DNA from: Cytidiella melzeri
Lineage: Eukaryota; Basidiomycota; Agaricomycetes; Polyporales; Irpicaceae
NCBI GenBank assembly: GCA_022592445.1
Contig: JABYQR010000025.1
Coordinates: 62,001 to 126,000 of the forward strand
DNA: 64,000 nt
Direction: 5' to 3'
In this document: positions 1 to 11,495 of the stretch, piece after piece
Layout of the letters: each line of letters opens with the position of its first letter
How positions within the stretch are numbered: position 1 is the first letter of the stretch
Notes under the pieces: model-generated
Databases searched by the model: none
Seen by the model: the letters and a program-made list of their open reading frames with translations, nothing else
What the model was told of the DNA's origin: nothing
Position numbers and translations under genes: made by a program

Positions 1-903
1 GACAATCTGGGTTTCTGCCTGACGACGTACTAGCTACTCTCGCATCTGAGGCTAAGATCAGGACTATGGACGATCTGAACCTAGCTCTGCCCGGCTGGAC
101 TTTTGCTTTCGGAGCTTGGCCCGGGTGCTCTCTCTCATATTGCAGAACTGGATGCTGATTGGCTCAAGAAAAACAAGTCAGGTATACAATCGCGCGCAGC
201 TGAACGCAAGGCTGAAACGATACGCATGAAGCCTATCACAGAAGAAAAAGAACGTGAGCGTCGCGCAGGAGAACGCGAGGTAAAGCGCTTTGCAAAAGGA
301 GGAAAGCCGCGCAAACAACCTGGAGAAGTACAGACTACAACGCTATCCCCAGCTTATTATGCCAATCCGATGGGAGCTTCGACACTTGTTCTTCAAAGCA
401 GCACTATTCATACCCCCGCAACTCCCGTCTATCTCCCTCCTGATGCCCCCGCAACTCCTGTCTATCTTCCTCCTGCAGCACAACCAGCCAGCCCCTTTCC
501 CTTTGTATCCACTTATTCAGGCCCGACATCATCAGTTCCGCATACACCCAATGCTACGTCTCAGCATGTCACACCCGGATACTTGCCCTTAACGCCTCAT
601 ACGCCTGTGTTGCAACCTTGGCCTCCCATGTACTATACTCAAATGCCCAGTCCTCCAGCATCCGTTACCTCATTGTCGCATATTTCCATGACCTCTCCCA
701 CAAGCCCAGCGCATGTATACCCGTTGCCTTCAGCTCATAGCACAATTGCTCCAGCGCCGCTTTGGCAGCCTTACTATACCCCCACCACCACTACATCGAC
801 ACCTGTCGCTTCGTCTTTGCAGACTCCCTTCCTGTATCCAACACCGCCTCAAAGCAGTTCAAAGTTTCGATGGAAAGCAGATCCGCGCTCGTCTACAAGC
901 TGA
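1..903 (+). pseudogene. RecQ-like helicase, C-terminal part (element A), 5' partial
   Basis: Only the 3' end of the gene lies in the window. From base 3 the reading frame gives a block with FLPDDVLATL, IRTMDDLNLALPGW and then SELGPGALSHIAELD. It aligns with the end of the RecQ-like gene at 38,882-41,127 (FLPRSLIARV, IKTKDDLRARLDGW, YGDYLWDEV), so the call rests on similarity inside the window. Near base 105-112 the frame changes by one base in a T-rich run, so this copy looks frameshifted. After a basic stretch (RERRAGEREVKRFAKGGK) comes a Pro/Thr/Ser-rich tail of about 190 residues with repeated TPVYLPP units, ending in TGA at 901-903. The helicase motifs would lie left of the window. It converges on the DUF6589 gene, with 34 bp between the stop codons. 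Confidence 0.5.
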
Positions 904-937
904 TTCTGCAAATAATGTTGTATGTACATGAATATTA

Positions 938-3819
938 TCAATTCTGTGCTACACTCGTGCTTGGCTCTGTGTGAGTCTTGTTTGCCCTCACCGACATCGA
1001 GTCCTTGTACCTCTGGACCAATGTATCTACATCGTCAAATATTTCCTTGTCCGACTTCTCTGTCAATCGTCTCTCTGTCCATCTGTCAATCATCGCCTGC
1101 AGGGTCTTTGGATTAGAGCCAAGGGCCATAACGTCCTTAACCTTGTTGTTCGATGTTAGATGGCGACCAGGCTTGAAGACATGCGCCTTCGCCTCGTGAT
1201 ACTTCCCCTGCAGCTTAACGACGTCCTCATGGTGGCTTGGCGATGTGTGAGACAGCCCGCGACAGAAATGATTGAATTCACGTTCGACGTGATGCTTGAT
1301 TTTACGTTGCGTAGGAATTGATGCCGACATCCTCTTGATGTAATCCCATGTTGCGTACGGTCCCAAAGTTGCAAATGTAACCTAAAAACTTGTAAGCTCG
1401 GTCGATGAGGACAAGGATGAGAAGTGTACCTTAATATCTCGGATATTGTGTTCCTGCACCATGTCAAAGGCGAGGAATGAGTTCTTTTTGCCTGTGGTGT
1501 TGGCAAGCCAACAGAAGCGCATCACGAACGACCTGTAATAATTGTTCAGCGGTGAGTACTCAAAGGAACAGGTACGTACTTAAGATCATCGGGCCACTCG
1601 CGCCACAAGCCTTGCATCAGCTCGAGTAATTCATGTGCTACTTGTGGTTTCCGCCACCATGGAAGCGGAACAGCAGCCGCGGAAGTAAATACTCCATGCG
1701 CCCTACATCACCCGTCGGATGCAGTCGTCCAAGTCGAGGAAGTCGAGTGTGTCACGATTGAATTGCACGCTGAGATCAAAAAGATCATCTTGGGCGGAAC
1801 GAGACTTGTCAGGTTGCCGAAGCTTGACGAGAGCCTCTGTAGAGGCGTATTCGTCAACCACCTTGCACGCGAGATCTCGAAGTTCTTGGGGTGTTTGTTG
1901 ACGAAGCTCCGCGAGCTCTTCAACACCTGCCGTGACCGTCCAAACGTCTCGGAATCGAGCTTCAGCGTGTGCCGTAACGCCTCGCGGAAGGTATAATGAA
2001 AGTTGCCTAGCATGAGAGCTTCATCAGTAAACAGTTCTCGGATATATCGCAGAACTCACCTTGCACTGACGTAGTATTGAGCCCTTTGCGGTTCAGATTT
2101 TTGAATGCTGCTTGAGACCGAGATTCTCGCTGCTGCCGAGATACTGCTTGTGCATCGAGAACTCTTGGGCAATTTGAGCGTGGAACCAGCCGAATATTTC
2201 CAGGAACTGCTCGAATCGCTGGATGAAGTTGAGATCGAACGCTCGATCTCTCTTGACAAACCGCAGCCGAATCATGGTGAGCTGATCGCCTACCCAAACG
2301 ATAAGCCTGTTTGCCATCGGCTCCTGTCTTGCCTTGACATCCGTGAGGCCAAGCTGCCGCTTCCACTCGTCGTTAACTTGGCGGTTACCCTCCTGAGTCC
2401 CCTCCTCCATATGCACAGTGTCAAGGACATGCTGGACGGTAGCATGCTCCAGACCAATAGGAAGCTGCTGAACCGGCGTGGGACAGGCTAACGCAGCATC
2501 GGCCTTGTGCTCCCAGTCTGTAAACTCGGGGGCTTCGAGGAGTATGCTGAGTACTATATGAATGCGTTGCTCATAGAGGCGAGGTCCAAAGTGTCGGGCC
2601 TTGAGAAAGATCTCGAGTGCGGTGATAGGATTTTTGCACTCACGTGCTCGCTGTTCCATGTACGCAATTCGATTGGAGGTGGTACGGAGGTGTCCTTCAC
2701 GATGTATATTGTCCCCGCAGTGCCGTTGTCAAGTGGGACTGCTTGTTGGCTCGCTGCTCGTAGATCTTGAACGCAAGGTTGAGATTGTCGTGGCCGCCGA
2801 ACCAGAGGTAACGGATGATGTCGTCCATCATGCGCTGGCGGTTGGAGTCGGACAGCTGCTCGATGCCTTTGTAAATCCACTTCTGACTCATCTGAGTCCG
2901 AAGAGGTGCGTGGTGTCGTTTGCCTTCGCAGCAAGTCTGGATGCCTTGAGATAGATGCTGAGAAATTTTTGATATCGGCAGCGGTGGTGGGAACTTCCAT
3001 AGTGTAGCATTGCACCGATAATGAAAATACGCTGCAAATTGATCAGTACAGCATTGGTGAGGTACGAGAGAAGCAATCTTACCGGCTCGTGGCTCTTGTA
3101 CTTGTTCCGCTTCGCCTGAAGCGGAGTGCACGAGAGCGAGTGCATCAGCTTCCAAAAGGTAGGCTGAGTGGCTTGCATAGCGGGAATGTCGTCCTTGAGT
3201 CTTGTGGCAAGGAGGGATTCTTCAGTGATGTCCTGCGGCGGCGACAAAAGCTGAGGCGCAAATAATCGCATCTCGCGATTGATGCGTGCCGTCACATTCT
3301 CCAACGCCCAATCGTCCATAGCGTTACGAGCAGCCGTAGTGCAAACACCCCAGCTGTGTGGTCGTGGCGGCTTGTGCCAGTTCTTGAGGATGCCGGGCAG
3401 CTGTTCGCTATGCATGAGCGCTGTTCGAGCGTATCTTGACGAGAGTTGAGGTCAAATGGATACAACTTATTGTATTTGAGTACATACCTGATAGTTCCCT
3501 CCTCATGCTTCATGTCAACGGGTACCTTCAAATTCCAACTCAAGAAATGTAGGAAGGTGGTGACGTCCATCTGCAGTGAGGCCATATGCTCGATGATGCT
3601 GGCCATCTTGAGGGCGATATCCGCATTGGTAAGGGTACTTAGGTGGCTCATGAATAAGGTCGTTCGAGCAAGCGGTCCTCCCGCGGTTTTGAAAGAGTTG
3701 TCGACATGCAGCTGGGCTTCCGGTGGCAATGGCTCGACTTCTCCATCGTGATATTCGTTGTCGTCGTCGTCGAGGTTGAAAAAAGGGTCACCGTTGTCAA
3801 GAAAATCAGAGGCTTGCAT
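938..3819 (-). pseudogene. DUF6589-domain protein (element A), two frameshifts
   Basis: Spliced minus-strand gene matching the DUF6589 family of Agaricomycetes, whose function is not established. Landmarks in order: an acidic start (FFNLDDDDNEYHDGE), GGPLARTTLFMSHLSTL, SEQLPGILKNWHKPPR, an intron then RIFIIGAMLHYG, AAKANDTTHLFG, GHDNLNLAFKIYEQRAN, VHMEEGTQEGNRQVND, VWVGDQLTMIRLR followed by WFHAQ, NRKGLNTTSVQG|NFHYTFREALRH, and a basic C-terminus ending at 938. Introns are about 50 bp; the first appears to end in AAG. One frameshift lies at a five-base A run (2098-2102 on the + strand), and a second lies just after the ETFGR motif near 1,935. The GDQxT...WFH block loosely recalls the second Asp and following W/C-H of RNase H-fold (MULE-type) transposases, which is inference only. 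Start chosen at the ATG at 3819, upstream of the first conserved block. Confidence 0.7.
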
Positions 3820-3952
3820 GTTGAGGATATTATCGCACGAGTATCAGGCAGAAGGGAGGAACAAAAATGGATTCGCGGTGGTACGGAAAAACAAAGTGCT
3901 CGTCGCGCGGACGTTGCAATTATCTAGGCGCTCGATGATGGGCTCTATCGAC

Positions 3953-3998
3953 GTCACGTGGGAGTGATCCCTACCCCTCTCCGCGAAGTACACCAGAC
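3953..3998. repeat. Terminal inverted repeat, right end of element A
   Basis: Read on the minus strand, this begins GTCTGGTG, has GAGAGGGGTA in the middle and ends near CACGTGAC. The same pattern is found at 34,631-34,680 (same sense as this minus-strand reading) and inverted at 38,411-38,459. It lies just upstream of the DUF6589 start, where an element end is expected. Confidence 0.65.
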
Positions 3999-4119
3999 CC
4001 TCAAGCAGACGTCGCCAGGGCTCCTTTCCTAATCTCAAGCCTGCGGAGTGTACTGTCTTTTTCGAACTCCGCAGCTTGATTAGGAAAGGAGCCCTGGCGA
4101 CGTCTGCTTGAGGGTCTGG
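3993..4119. repeat. Long hairpin at the outer end of element A
   Basis: Bases 3993-4034 and 4078-4119 are perfect 42-bp reverse complements. Pairing continues inward across TCAAGcCTGCGGAGT / AACTCCGCAGCTTGA with a single bulge, giving a stem of about 57 bp around a loop of roughly 12-16 bases. The first bases of the left arm overlap the terminal repeat. A weaker hairpin occupies the matching place next to the right repeat of element B (38,452-38,526). Confidence 0.85.
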
Positions 4120-4880
4120 GTACGAGACTAGATATTGTTCGTAAAAACTACTCTACACATGTACACAGAGCAATCGGGCTGCTGGAGCAGCTTTCAATGC
4201 AATATTAGTCACTTTGCTTCTGCAAGACGGTCATAAAATATGCAGTACATCAGTCAGAATCTCTATCCATCAATCTGAGTAAAGTACAGAAACTCACTGC
4301 TCAGTCTCTACCGACTTCATCCCTCGCATTTACAGTACTTTTCTTACACCAAAATAACGCTATAGTCGTCCTTCATTGTTCACAGTATACTTAGAATATT
4401 CGGACGTGCGCAAGTATCGAAAGTACTAGTGTTCGTAAAAACAGGCGTTTACGAACACTGCATCAACGATAGTAGTGGTCGCTCACGCAACTTCGGTGCG
4501 TGTCTTGAAGAATCACGTTGACATGAGGAGTAGGGAGGCGTGTTTTTGGGTCAAGTTGAAGAGCTTTAAGGGGAAGTGGAAGCCTTGCCAACCGTCCGCG
4601 GCGAGTCGCTGTGTCGCTCACTGAGTGTGCAACCCGATCGGTGCTCATCTTCCAGGCGACATCGGCAGTGTAGCATCAGAGGCATAGACGACAATACACA
4701 CCTTGTACTCTACGTACAACAGCTGTGGACCTCGACACGTCGTCGAAGTTGGGGTGGATGGCGAGTGGCGAAAGCAAAGTCCATGAAGAGCTTGAGCGCC
4801 CTAGCATCCCTTTCTGCTTTCCGACCAACAGCGACTGGGTAGCAGTCCGAGGTCACTTCATGATTCCTTGCAAAACTCCC
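4120..4880. other. Intergenic region upstream of RRP6
   Basis: No supported gene. It holds the RRP6 5' flank and a short palindrome (4428-4459). The upstream ATG at about 4761 is in frame with RRP6 but the peptide it would add has no family resemblance. Confidence 0.5.
4428..4459. repeat. Short inverted repeat, 12-bp arms
   Basis: AGTGTTCGTAAA, an 8-base spacer, then TTTACGAACACT: perfect 12-bp arms. A related half site (TTGTTCGTAAAAAC) occurs near 4,135. It may be the end of a degraded element or a binding site for a dimeric factor; nothing in the sequence decides between these. Confidence 0.6.
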
Positions 4881-7800
4881 ATGGCTGCACCTTCGACGAG
4901 TTTGCCTCCGTTAGCGAATTTTGACGACTACAACACACAACTACAAGGGGCAGCCTTGACGGCGACACGAAATGCAGTTTTCTTGCCAAGCGACCTGGGC
5001 TTTTACCGGTCCATGGACAGAGCTATTGCGAAAGAGGTTGACACCTGTTCTTCCAGAGTTTTATCTCTGACTAGTCGACTCCTAGACCTCGTCTCAACAG
5101 GGAATAGCAGCACCTCCAAGTCAAAGGGGAAGGTGGTGTTGGACCATGACGATGTTATAGATAACTTCCGCTACTCGGTCGTGGATCCCATGGACCGGTT
5201 ATTAGAGCGTGCAGTGAGTGTTTAATGCTGCTGTGATTAGTTTGCAAGGTGCTCATCGGGCTGTTGCAGGATATCTGCTTGGACAACGTCTTGGGTTTGA
5301 CGAAGCAGCCCCTGATAGCTGTCAATCCTCAAGCACCGAAGCAAAAGGTAGTTGAACACTCAAGTCTTCGAGACTTCTCTTACGGTACATATTTACAGGA
5401 TGTCAAGAAAACTGTCTCAGCTACAGGCCGCTTGGACCCGGCTCTTCTACACGCGTCGCATCTTCCCAAACCTCAGCTCAAATTCTCGCGAAAACTGAAC
5501 TACGACGCGTCCTGCCCATGGCATCCAAAACTCCGACACAAATACAACGCTAAAGTGCCTCTGGGATACGACCTCCGTGATGATGAAAATGTTCAAATGG
5601 ATACGGACAGCTTGTATGTGGATTGTGCGTCCGTTCATCCGGAATACCGGCGTAACTTGCATGTATATAGGCAACATCCTTACCACTACGAAATCAAGAA
5701 CATCACATACCCACCGCATATGTTTGTCTATGGGGAGCCGATCCCTCCCAAGTCCTTCGAGACTACTCCCTTCAAGTGGGTAGAGTCACCAGCAGAGCTG
5801 TCCGCTATGCTAGAACATTTGCGGAACGCGAAGGAGATTGCTGTCGACTTGGAATATCATAGCTATCGGTCTTTCGCTGGTTTCGTGTGTCTCATGCAGA
5901 TAAGCACTCGAGAGTCGGACTGGATTGTCGATACTTTGACGTTGAGGCAGGAGCTCGAGGACCTGAACGAAGTTTTTACCGACCCCAACATCGTAAAGGT
6001 ATGTCGTCTGACTCGATATACTGTAGTCTGTATTGCCGTTAAATATCTTTCGATCAGGTTTTACATGGTGCTGAGAGCGATGTCATTTGGCTGCAACAAG
6101 ACTTTAACTTGTATATCGTCAACTTGTTTGACACCTACCACGCCTCTAAAGTTCTAGGTCTGTTCGTCTGCATCTTCTCTGATTCAACTCGTCTGATCTT
6201 TGTACCACTAGAGTTTCCAAGGCATGCGCTTGCTACCTTGATGGAAATGTACTGTGATTTCATTCCAGACAAGCGATACCAACTCGCCGACTGGCGCATA
6301 AGGTACGCATCCTTATATCCCAGCTATGAACAAGCCTTAACTTTATATGTCTTGGGTAGACCCCTCCCGCAAGAGATGCTGAAGTACGCCCGCTCCGACA
6401 CTCACTTTCTCCTTTTCATCTACGACAACCTCCGAAACGCACTCATCGACCGTGCACAATCGCGCTCAGCGTCGCGTGCCCAAAGCCCCTCTAGCCCTTT
6501 GGCCAGTACGTCAATCAGCGGAGAAAACTCTCATACGTTGGTTCGCGACGTGTTATCTCGCTCGCAGGACACCACACTGAGAGTGTTCGAGCGCGAGATA
6601 TACGATGCCGAAAACGGGTCAGGCCCAGGGGGTTGGGACACCCTGGCTAGAAAATGGAACAAGGGGGCGTTGATGGCTGCGGAGCGTGATAGTTCACGGA
6701 GACGTGTATACCGCGCCATGCATGCGTGGAGAGACTACGTTGCGAGGGAAGAGGACGAGAGTACGAGGTGGGTGTGTTTCATGCTTACAGTCCGGCGCAG
6801 TGTGCGTACTGACACCTTGGGGGTTTCGCGTGTAGATACGTGCTCCCAAATCATCAGCTGTTTTCGTTGGTAGAGCAACCGCCCAGTGATATGGCGAGTT
6901 TGCTGAGCATGTTCCAACATGTCCCTGCCATCGTTCGCCGGCGCGCAAAAGAGCTGCTAGATACCATACGTGAGGCTTCGAAGGATACCGCGTCTGTAGA
7001 AGTGGTTGCGGTGCCTGAAGCGTCAGACGTGGTGATGGGCGCGATACAAGAATCGAAGGAGACTATGCACGAGGTTGTGTTATTGGCGAACGACAGCAGA
7101 CTGTGGCCCAGTGGTGAGCAGTGTCCGCGTCATGACGTGAGCGGGTGATTTACATCTCCCATCGCAGGCCGGAAAACTGCGAGGATCGTTTCATCGTTGT
7201 TTCCTGAATCCAGAGGCACGATGCTAGGTCCGGCCAGTCGGAACGGAAAGCTATTTATGACTTCACACAGCGCACTGTTCCCCGGGAAAATGCCATCGGA
7301 GACTGTGAGCTCTATTCACGATTTGTGATTTTTTGAGGGCCTAGCTGATCGTCATGTTGGCCGAACAGAGCGTTGACTTGCGGAAACAGCGAGTGCAGGA
7401 TGTCCACGGCCGACTTGTTACAGGACCTGCTGCGCCATCAATCACATTGCCACCGAAAGTCGCAGATTCTGCTTCGGCCGAAAGCGCAAGAGAAAACATA
7501 CCCGGTCAGGCGGAGATGCCGTTTGTACCGGCGAAGGAACGACAGGAGATAAACCCCGCAGCGGTAGTGACAACCGTAAAGGACGCCATTGTCGTGGTTG
7601 GACAGCCCCAGGGGAAGAAAAGGAAACGAGACAAGAAGGCTGCGGGCTCCTCTGTTGTGGCAATGCCCAGAGCTGAGTCCGAGATTGCGGCTGCTAGCAC
7701 GCCGTTTGACTACACTGCTGTATCTAACATCCTGGACGACGGTTCGGATCACGAACCAGAGACCACGCTGGGAGGTGGACGAAAACGCAAGCAGAAGCAC

Positions 7801-7953
7801 AAGGCGCAAGGTCAGCTGAAATGAATTGGTGCAGAGTCATATTTCTGAGCTGACAGCGCTTCCATAGGACAACCTGAACAGGGTGGATTCCGTGCTCCAC
7901 CTAAAGCACCCAGCGAAGTGAGGAGGGGCAACCAGTCGCGTACGTTCAAGTAA
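4881..7953 (+). CDS. RRP6: Exosome 3'-5' exoribonuclease Rrp6 (EXOSC10 family)
   Basis: Catalytic subunit of the nuclear exosome, a DEDD-y exonuclease that trims rRNA, snRNA and snoRNA precursors and degrades aberrant nuclear RNA. Nine exons give 875 codons in a continuous frame. Introns: 5214-5269, 5999-6057, 6158-6211, 6303-6359, 6768-6835, 7114-7167, 7305-7344 (or to 7368) and 7811-7867. Order: PMC2NT-type N-terminus (about residues 10-110); exonuclease motifs VDLEYH (about 302), GAESDVIWLQQDF (about 358) and YARSDTHFLL (about 426); an HRDC domain beginning YVLPNHQLF (about 554-605); a low-complexity C-terminus with basic KKRKRDKK (about 782), ending RTFK, as is common in fungal Rrp6. Start chosen at 4881 (MAAPSTSLPPL) because homologous starts lie just before the NFDDYN block. 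The length is normal for the family and all catalytic residues are present. Confidence 0.95.
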
Positions 7954-8606
7954 CGTCTCTCTCTCTCTCATGCTGTTGCCTTGGTCTTGGGTGCCCTGGT
8001 GTGTAGTGCTATGAAACCCCGTTGCTGTAGACTGGTCCAAGCTATGATCATTATCAACCATCTCCCTTACGACAAGTGGAAGAGTTAAGCGCCCTGGTTT
8101 ATTTTTACCCACGCAGCTAGTATGAGCGTTCAACAAGGCAGAACCATGGAGACGGATGGCAGTTTTTGTGTTCAATTTGAGATCACAAGTGTCCTGTTCT
8201 GCGATGGCTCGCTCTACGATTTTGTGGCGATATAATGGTGATACGGAGCTTGGTCGGGAAACTGTTCATCATTTCCAAATGCAAGTGTCTCCACTGACAG
8301 TCATTCGGGGAGAAAAAGAGCACATATACAGTGAAACATGGCACGTAAACGCGAGGGTGTCAGTGAATAGACAATGTACAGTCACATATAATTATTGCCC
8401 TGGCAATGTTGTGGGTCCCAGCGTTACAAGATCTAGATCATCATAGTTATAAATACTCCAGCGCTGCTGTGCCGGATCGGCATGAGCAATGCCAACTGCC
8501 AACTTGAGGCGAGCGTTCAACGTCTGCGCTGCTTATATTTGGCACACGAGCAGGTATTGTGCTGTACTTGCCTCTCTGTAAGCTCCCCCATGCATCTCCT
8601 CCGACC
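7954..8606. other. Intergenic region between RRP6 and the Stealth-type gene
   Basis: Holds the 3' flank of RRP6 (with a short CT run near 7,960) and the promoter side of the next gene. Short open frames here show no conserved features. Confidence 0.5.
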
Positions 8607-11197
8607 ATGATCAGAGCTCGCTATATACCGCTGCCTACCGCTGCCTGGTCTGCACAGCCACAGGGAGCTCAGTGGTGGCGCAGGAGAGCCATCCGAGCGA
8701 CTGGCTCGATCGTGTTCGCACTCTGCGTCTTTTCCCTACTAAGGAACACTTTCATTTTTTCAGGCATCTCGGATGACACAGATGCAGAGCATTTTGAGCC
8801 AACAATCGAAGTGGCCTATATCCCATTCAGACCTGCAGAACGACCGCCTCGGACGAAAGCACTCAAACCGTGCACCGAACTTCCCTCATCATGTCTAGAC
8901 GCCCACGTTGCCGAGGGTCAGCTATGTTTCAACGAGGCTGAGCCGCGTTTGGACTTGCTGTGGACATGGGTAAATGGCTCCGACATATTGCTGCAAGACG
9001 CGCTCACTCGTGTCGAGAATTCCCTGCCTGACGACTCCCCTTACCGACCAACTATATCGAATCACAAGGCTAGGCAATATCGGTTAGTATCACGACTTCT
9101 CTTCGAAATTATAAAAATAAATGACTGATATCATTCCGAGTATATAGAGACCACGACGAGCTACGGTACTCCTTTCGTTCCGTATTGAAGTCTTTCAGGC
9201 AGTCTGCGGGGACCTTTCATCTCTTGACTTCGGACTTTGCAATAGACCCAGAAGAAGAGTCAGACATAATAACATCCACCCCGGACTGGCGGCTGGGTCA
9301 AACACCACAGTGGCTTGATGGAGAACTTCAGGAATGGCGAGACGACAACGTCAAGCTCGTCACTATACACCATGCGGACATATTCGACCCTTACAATGAT
9401 ACCAATTTTAATAGGTATGTAGCAATATGATAGAGCTGTCGGAGCATTTGATGAATTACCAATGTAGCCTGGCCATAGAGTCACAGCTCGGACATCTAGA
9501 AAGTGTCTCAGAGAACTTGTGAGTTTCAAGCATACGGCCAGCTTACATATTGTATCCTGAACTTAACATCATAGCATTTACATGGTATGTCCGAACGGGT
9601 AAATTTCCTCGTGTCGGACATCGAGGGCTCAACTTTACACGCTAGAACGATGACCTCTTTTTCTTGCACGAACTAGCGCAGCAAAGCTTTTACACTTCGC
9701 GTAAGCCGTATATCATATTCGACATAAACGCGTCTAACAACATCACTCAGCGTACGGCATGGTGCTACGCGTACAAAGTGATCTCATGGTCTTACCGAAG
9801 CCGTACAAGCCAGGCTCGCTCAGCGGCGAATGGCGTGGTCTAGGCGTCAGCAACTTGCTCCTCAGTACGTCTTAAGCTTCATCCCTGGTCGCTTTTTCTC
9901 TACCATTTGGTGCTCAATTCTCTCCAAGGCAACAGGTTCGGTTCGCGCCCTCGACCATACGTGTCTCACGAGGCGAAGTCTTCTTCTATCTCTCTTTTGC
10001 ATGAGATCTCCCAGATATGGCCTGAGGAGCTCGCCACGGCTGCGACCCACCCATTCCGCGAAACCAAGTCCGGTGCAGCCGATCTCAATACCATGTTCCT
10101 GCAGGTCCACTTTGTGGTGGAGCGTTGGCGGGAAGCGTTACTCTGGACGTGGATCGTCGGCAAGCATGGCGGGTTAGACGATCAGTGGGGAGAGGAGGAA
10201 ACGGCGAATGCCTGGCGAGAGTTGGGCGGTGAAGCGGGTAGGAAGGAAATGCTAGCTGTTAGGGCGGACAGGCGGCGAACTTTGGAGGTTGAGAGGGTAA
10301 AGGAGAACTTGAAAAAGGCGGGGTTGGCAGGGAAGGATCTGACGACGTATGTCTTTTGTGAGTGCAGTCGGCTTGGCAGCGTAGTCATCCAGGCCTTTGA
10401 CATGCCTTTTCGTATTTGAAGCTTCGCAGGATGGGTTTCCATACACAGGATTCCAAGCGGGGAAGAACAAGTGGCCAAAGTTCGGCTCGGAAGTGCAGGA
10501 TCATCAACTCTTGCAGTGCTCCATTAATGCCACTGTGTGCTTCGCCGACCAGGATGGCGAACCATTCACTCGAGCTAGCGACGTCTTTGCCAACATCGCC
10601 TTTCGGAAATTCGAATGCGGCGACTGCAGTGCGTTTCGTTTTTTCGAATTGTCAATTCCTTGGGATATTATTCTGACTGTGATTAAACCCTTCGGGTTAG
10701 TGATCACCGCTTTGGTCAAAGCCAGTGGACAACTAGGATTATCGGCCTTCCTTCCACCTCCTACCCGTAGTTTGTCATCCCTTGCGGGCAAGGTCGTTCC
10801 CGTGGACACCATTCCTCACCTCCCGCTCGTCAACAAATGGGAAGATGGACAGTTCGCGTTACGAGACGTCGTGGGTTTCTCGCAAAACACGAACGTTCGA
10901 GATTGGACGCTACGGTTGTTGCAACGATACCGTTTTGTCATTGGTACGTCCTCTCAACGTCCTCTTCAGTCTGCAACCGAGTGCTGAAAGGACACAGGCG
11001 AAACTCCTTCGCAATTTACAATGCTTAAAAGCATTGGAGACCTCACGATCTTGAGGTCGAAGCTGAAGAAGCAGCCAGATATAACCCTGCTCTGTATTAA
11101 CGACGACATCACCCGGGACTACGCCAAGGTGGATAAACTCTTGCGGGATTGGTTCAAGGATATGTGGCCGACGCCCGCGGCATGGGAGAAGTACTAA
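8607..11197 (+). CDS. Stealth-family sugar-phosphate transferase (Xpt1-like)
   Basis: Likely a Golgi type II membrane enzyme that moves a sugar-phosphate onto glycans, as do Cryptococcus xylosylphosphotransferase Xpt1 and animal GlcNAc-1-phosphotransferase. Nine exons give 707 codons: 8607-9082, 9148-9414, 9468-9518, 9575-9584, 9646-9700, 9751-9864, 9929-10357, 10422-10943, 10998-11197. A single membrane anchor lies at about residues 28-50 after a basic stretch (WWRRRAIR). Stealth blocks: CR1 DLLWTWVNGSD (about 115), CR2 DHDELRYSFRSVLKS (about 160), CR3 IYMNDDLFF (about 265) with the acidic NDD pair, CR4 RPYVSHEAKSSS. The 10-nt exon at 9575-9584 encodes part of CR3. Two introns (ending 9928 and 10421) need an AAG acceptor to keep the frame. 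The actual sugar donor cannot be inferred. It converges on DUG2. Confidence 0.85.
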
Positions 11198-11495
11198 CCG
11201 AGTCTTGTAACCGAGAAGGTTTTTCGATGTTTGTTTGCTTTGTTTTTGGATGGTCGGATGGGTCGCTGTGACTTTTTTTTCTTGTACCTTGATTTGAATA
11301 CCCTCACCATGTTCGTTTTGCTCCATCTACATAGATTGTATTAGTTAGTATATACCTCACATTTTAGTCATGCAGTGTTCGGTAGCAACTTTGTCATGTT
11401 TGTTTGCATCTCATATATAGCTAGGCAGTACGTTGATACCGATAGATTACGGATTGTGAGTCACACAGTACGGTACAGATGGATCTGGAAAAGTT
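11198..11495. other. Convergent 3' intergenic region
   Basis: About 300 bp between the stop codons of the Stealth-type gene (+) and DUG2 (-). It must carry both 3' untranslated regions. No gene seen. Confidence 0.6.

Noticed and set aside
7961..7973. CT repeat after RRP6
   Set aside because: A very short simple repeat, common in fungal untranslated regions.
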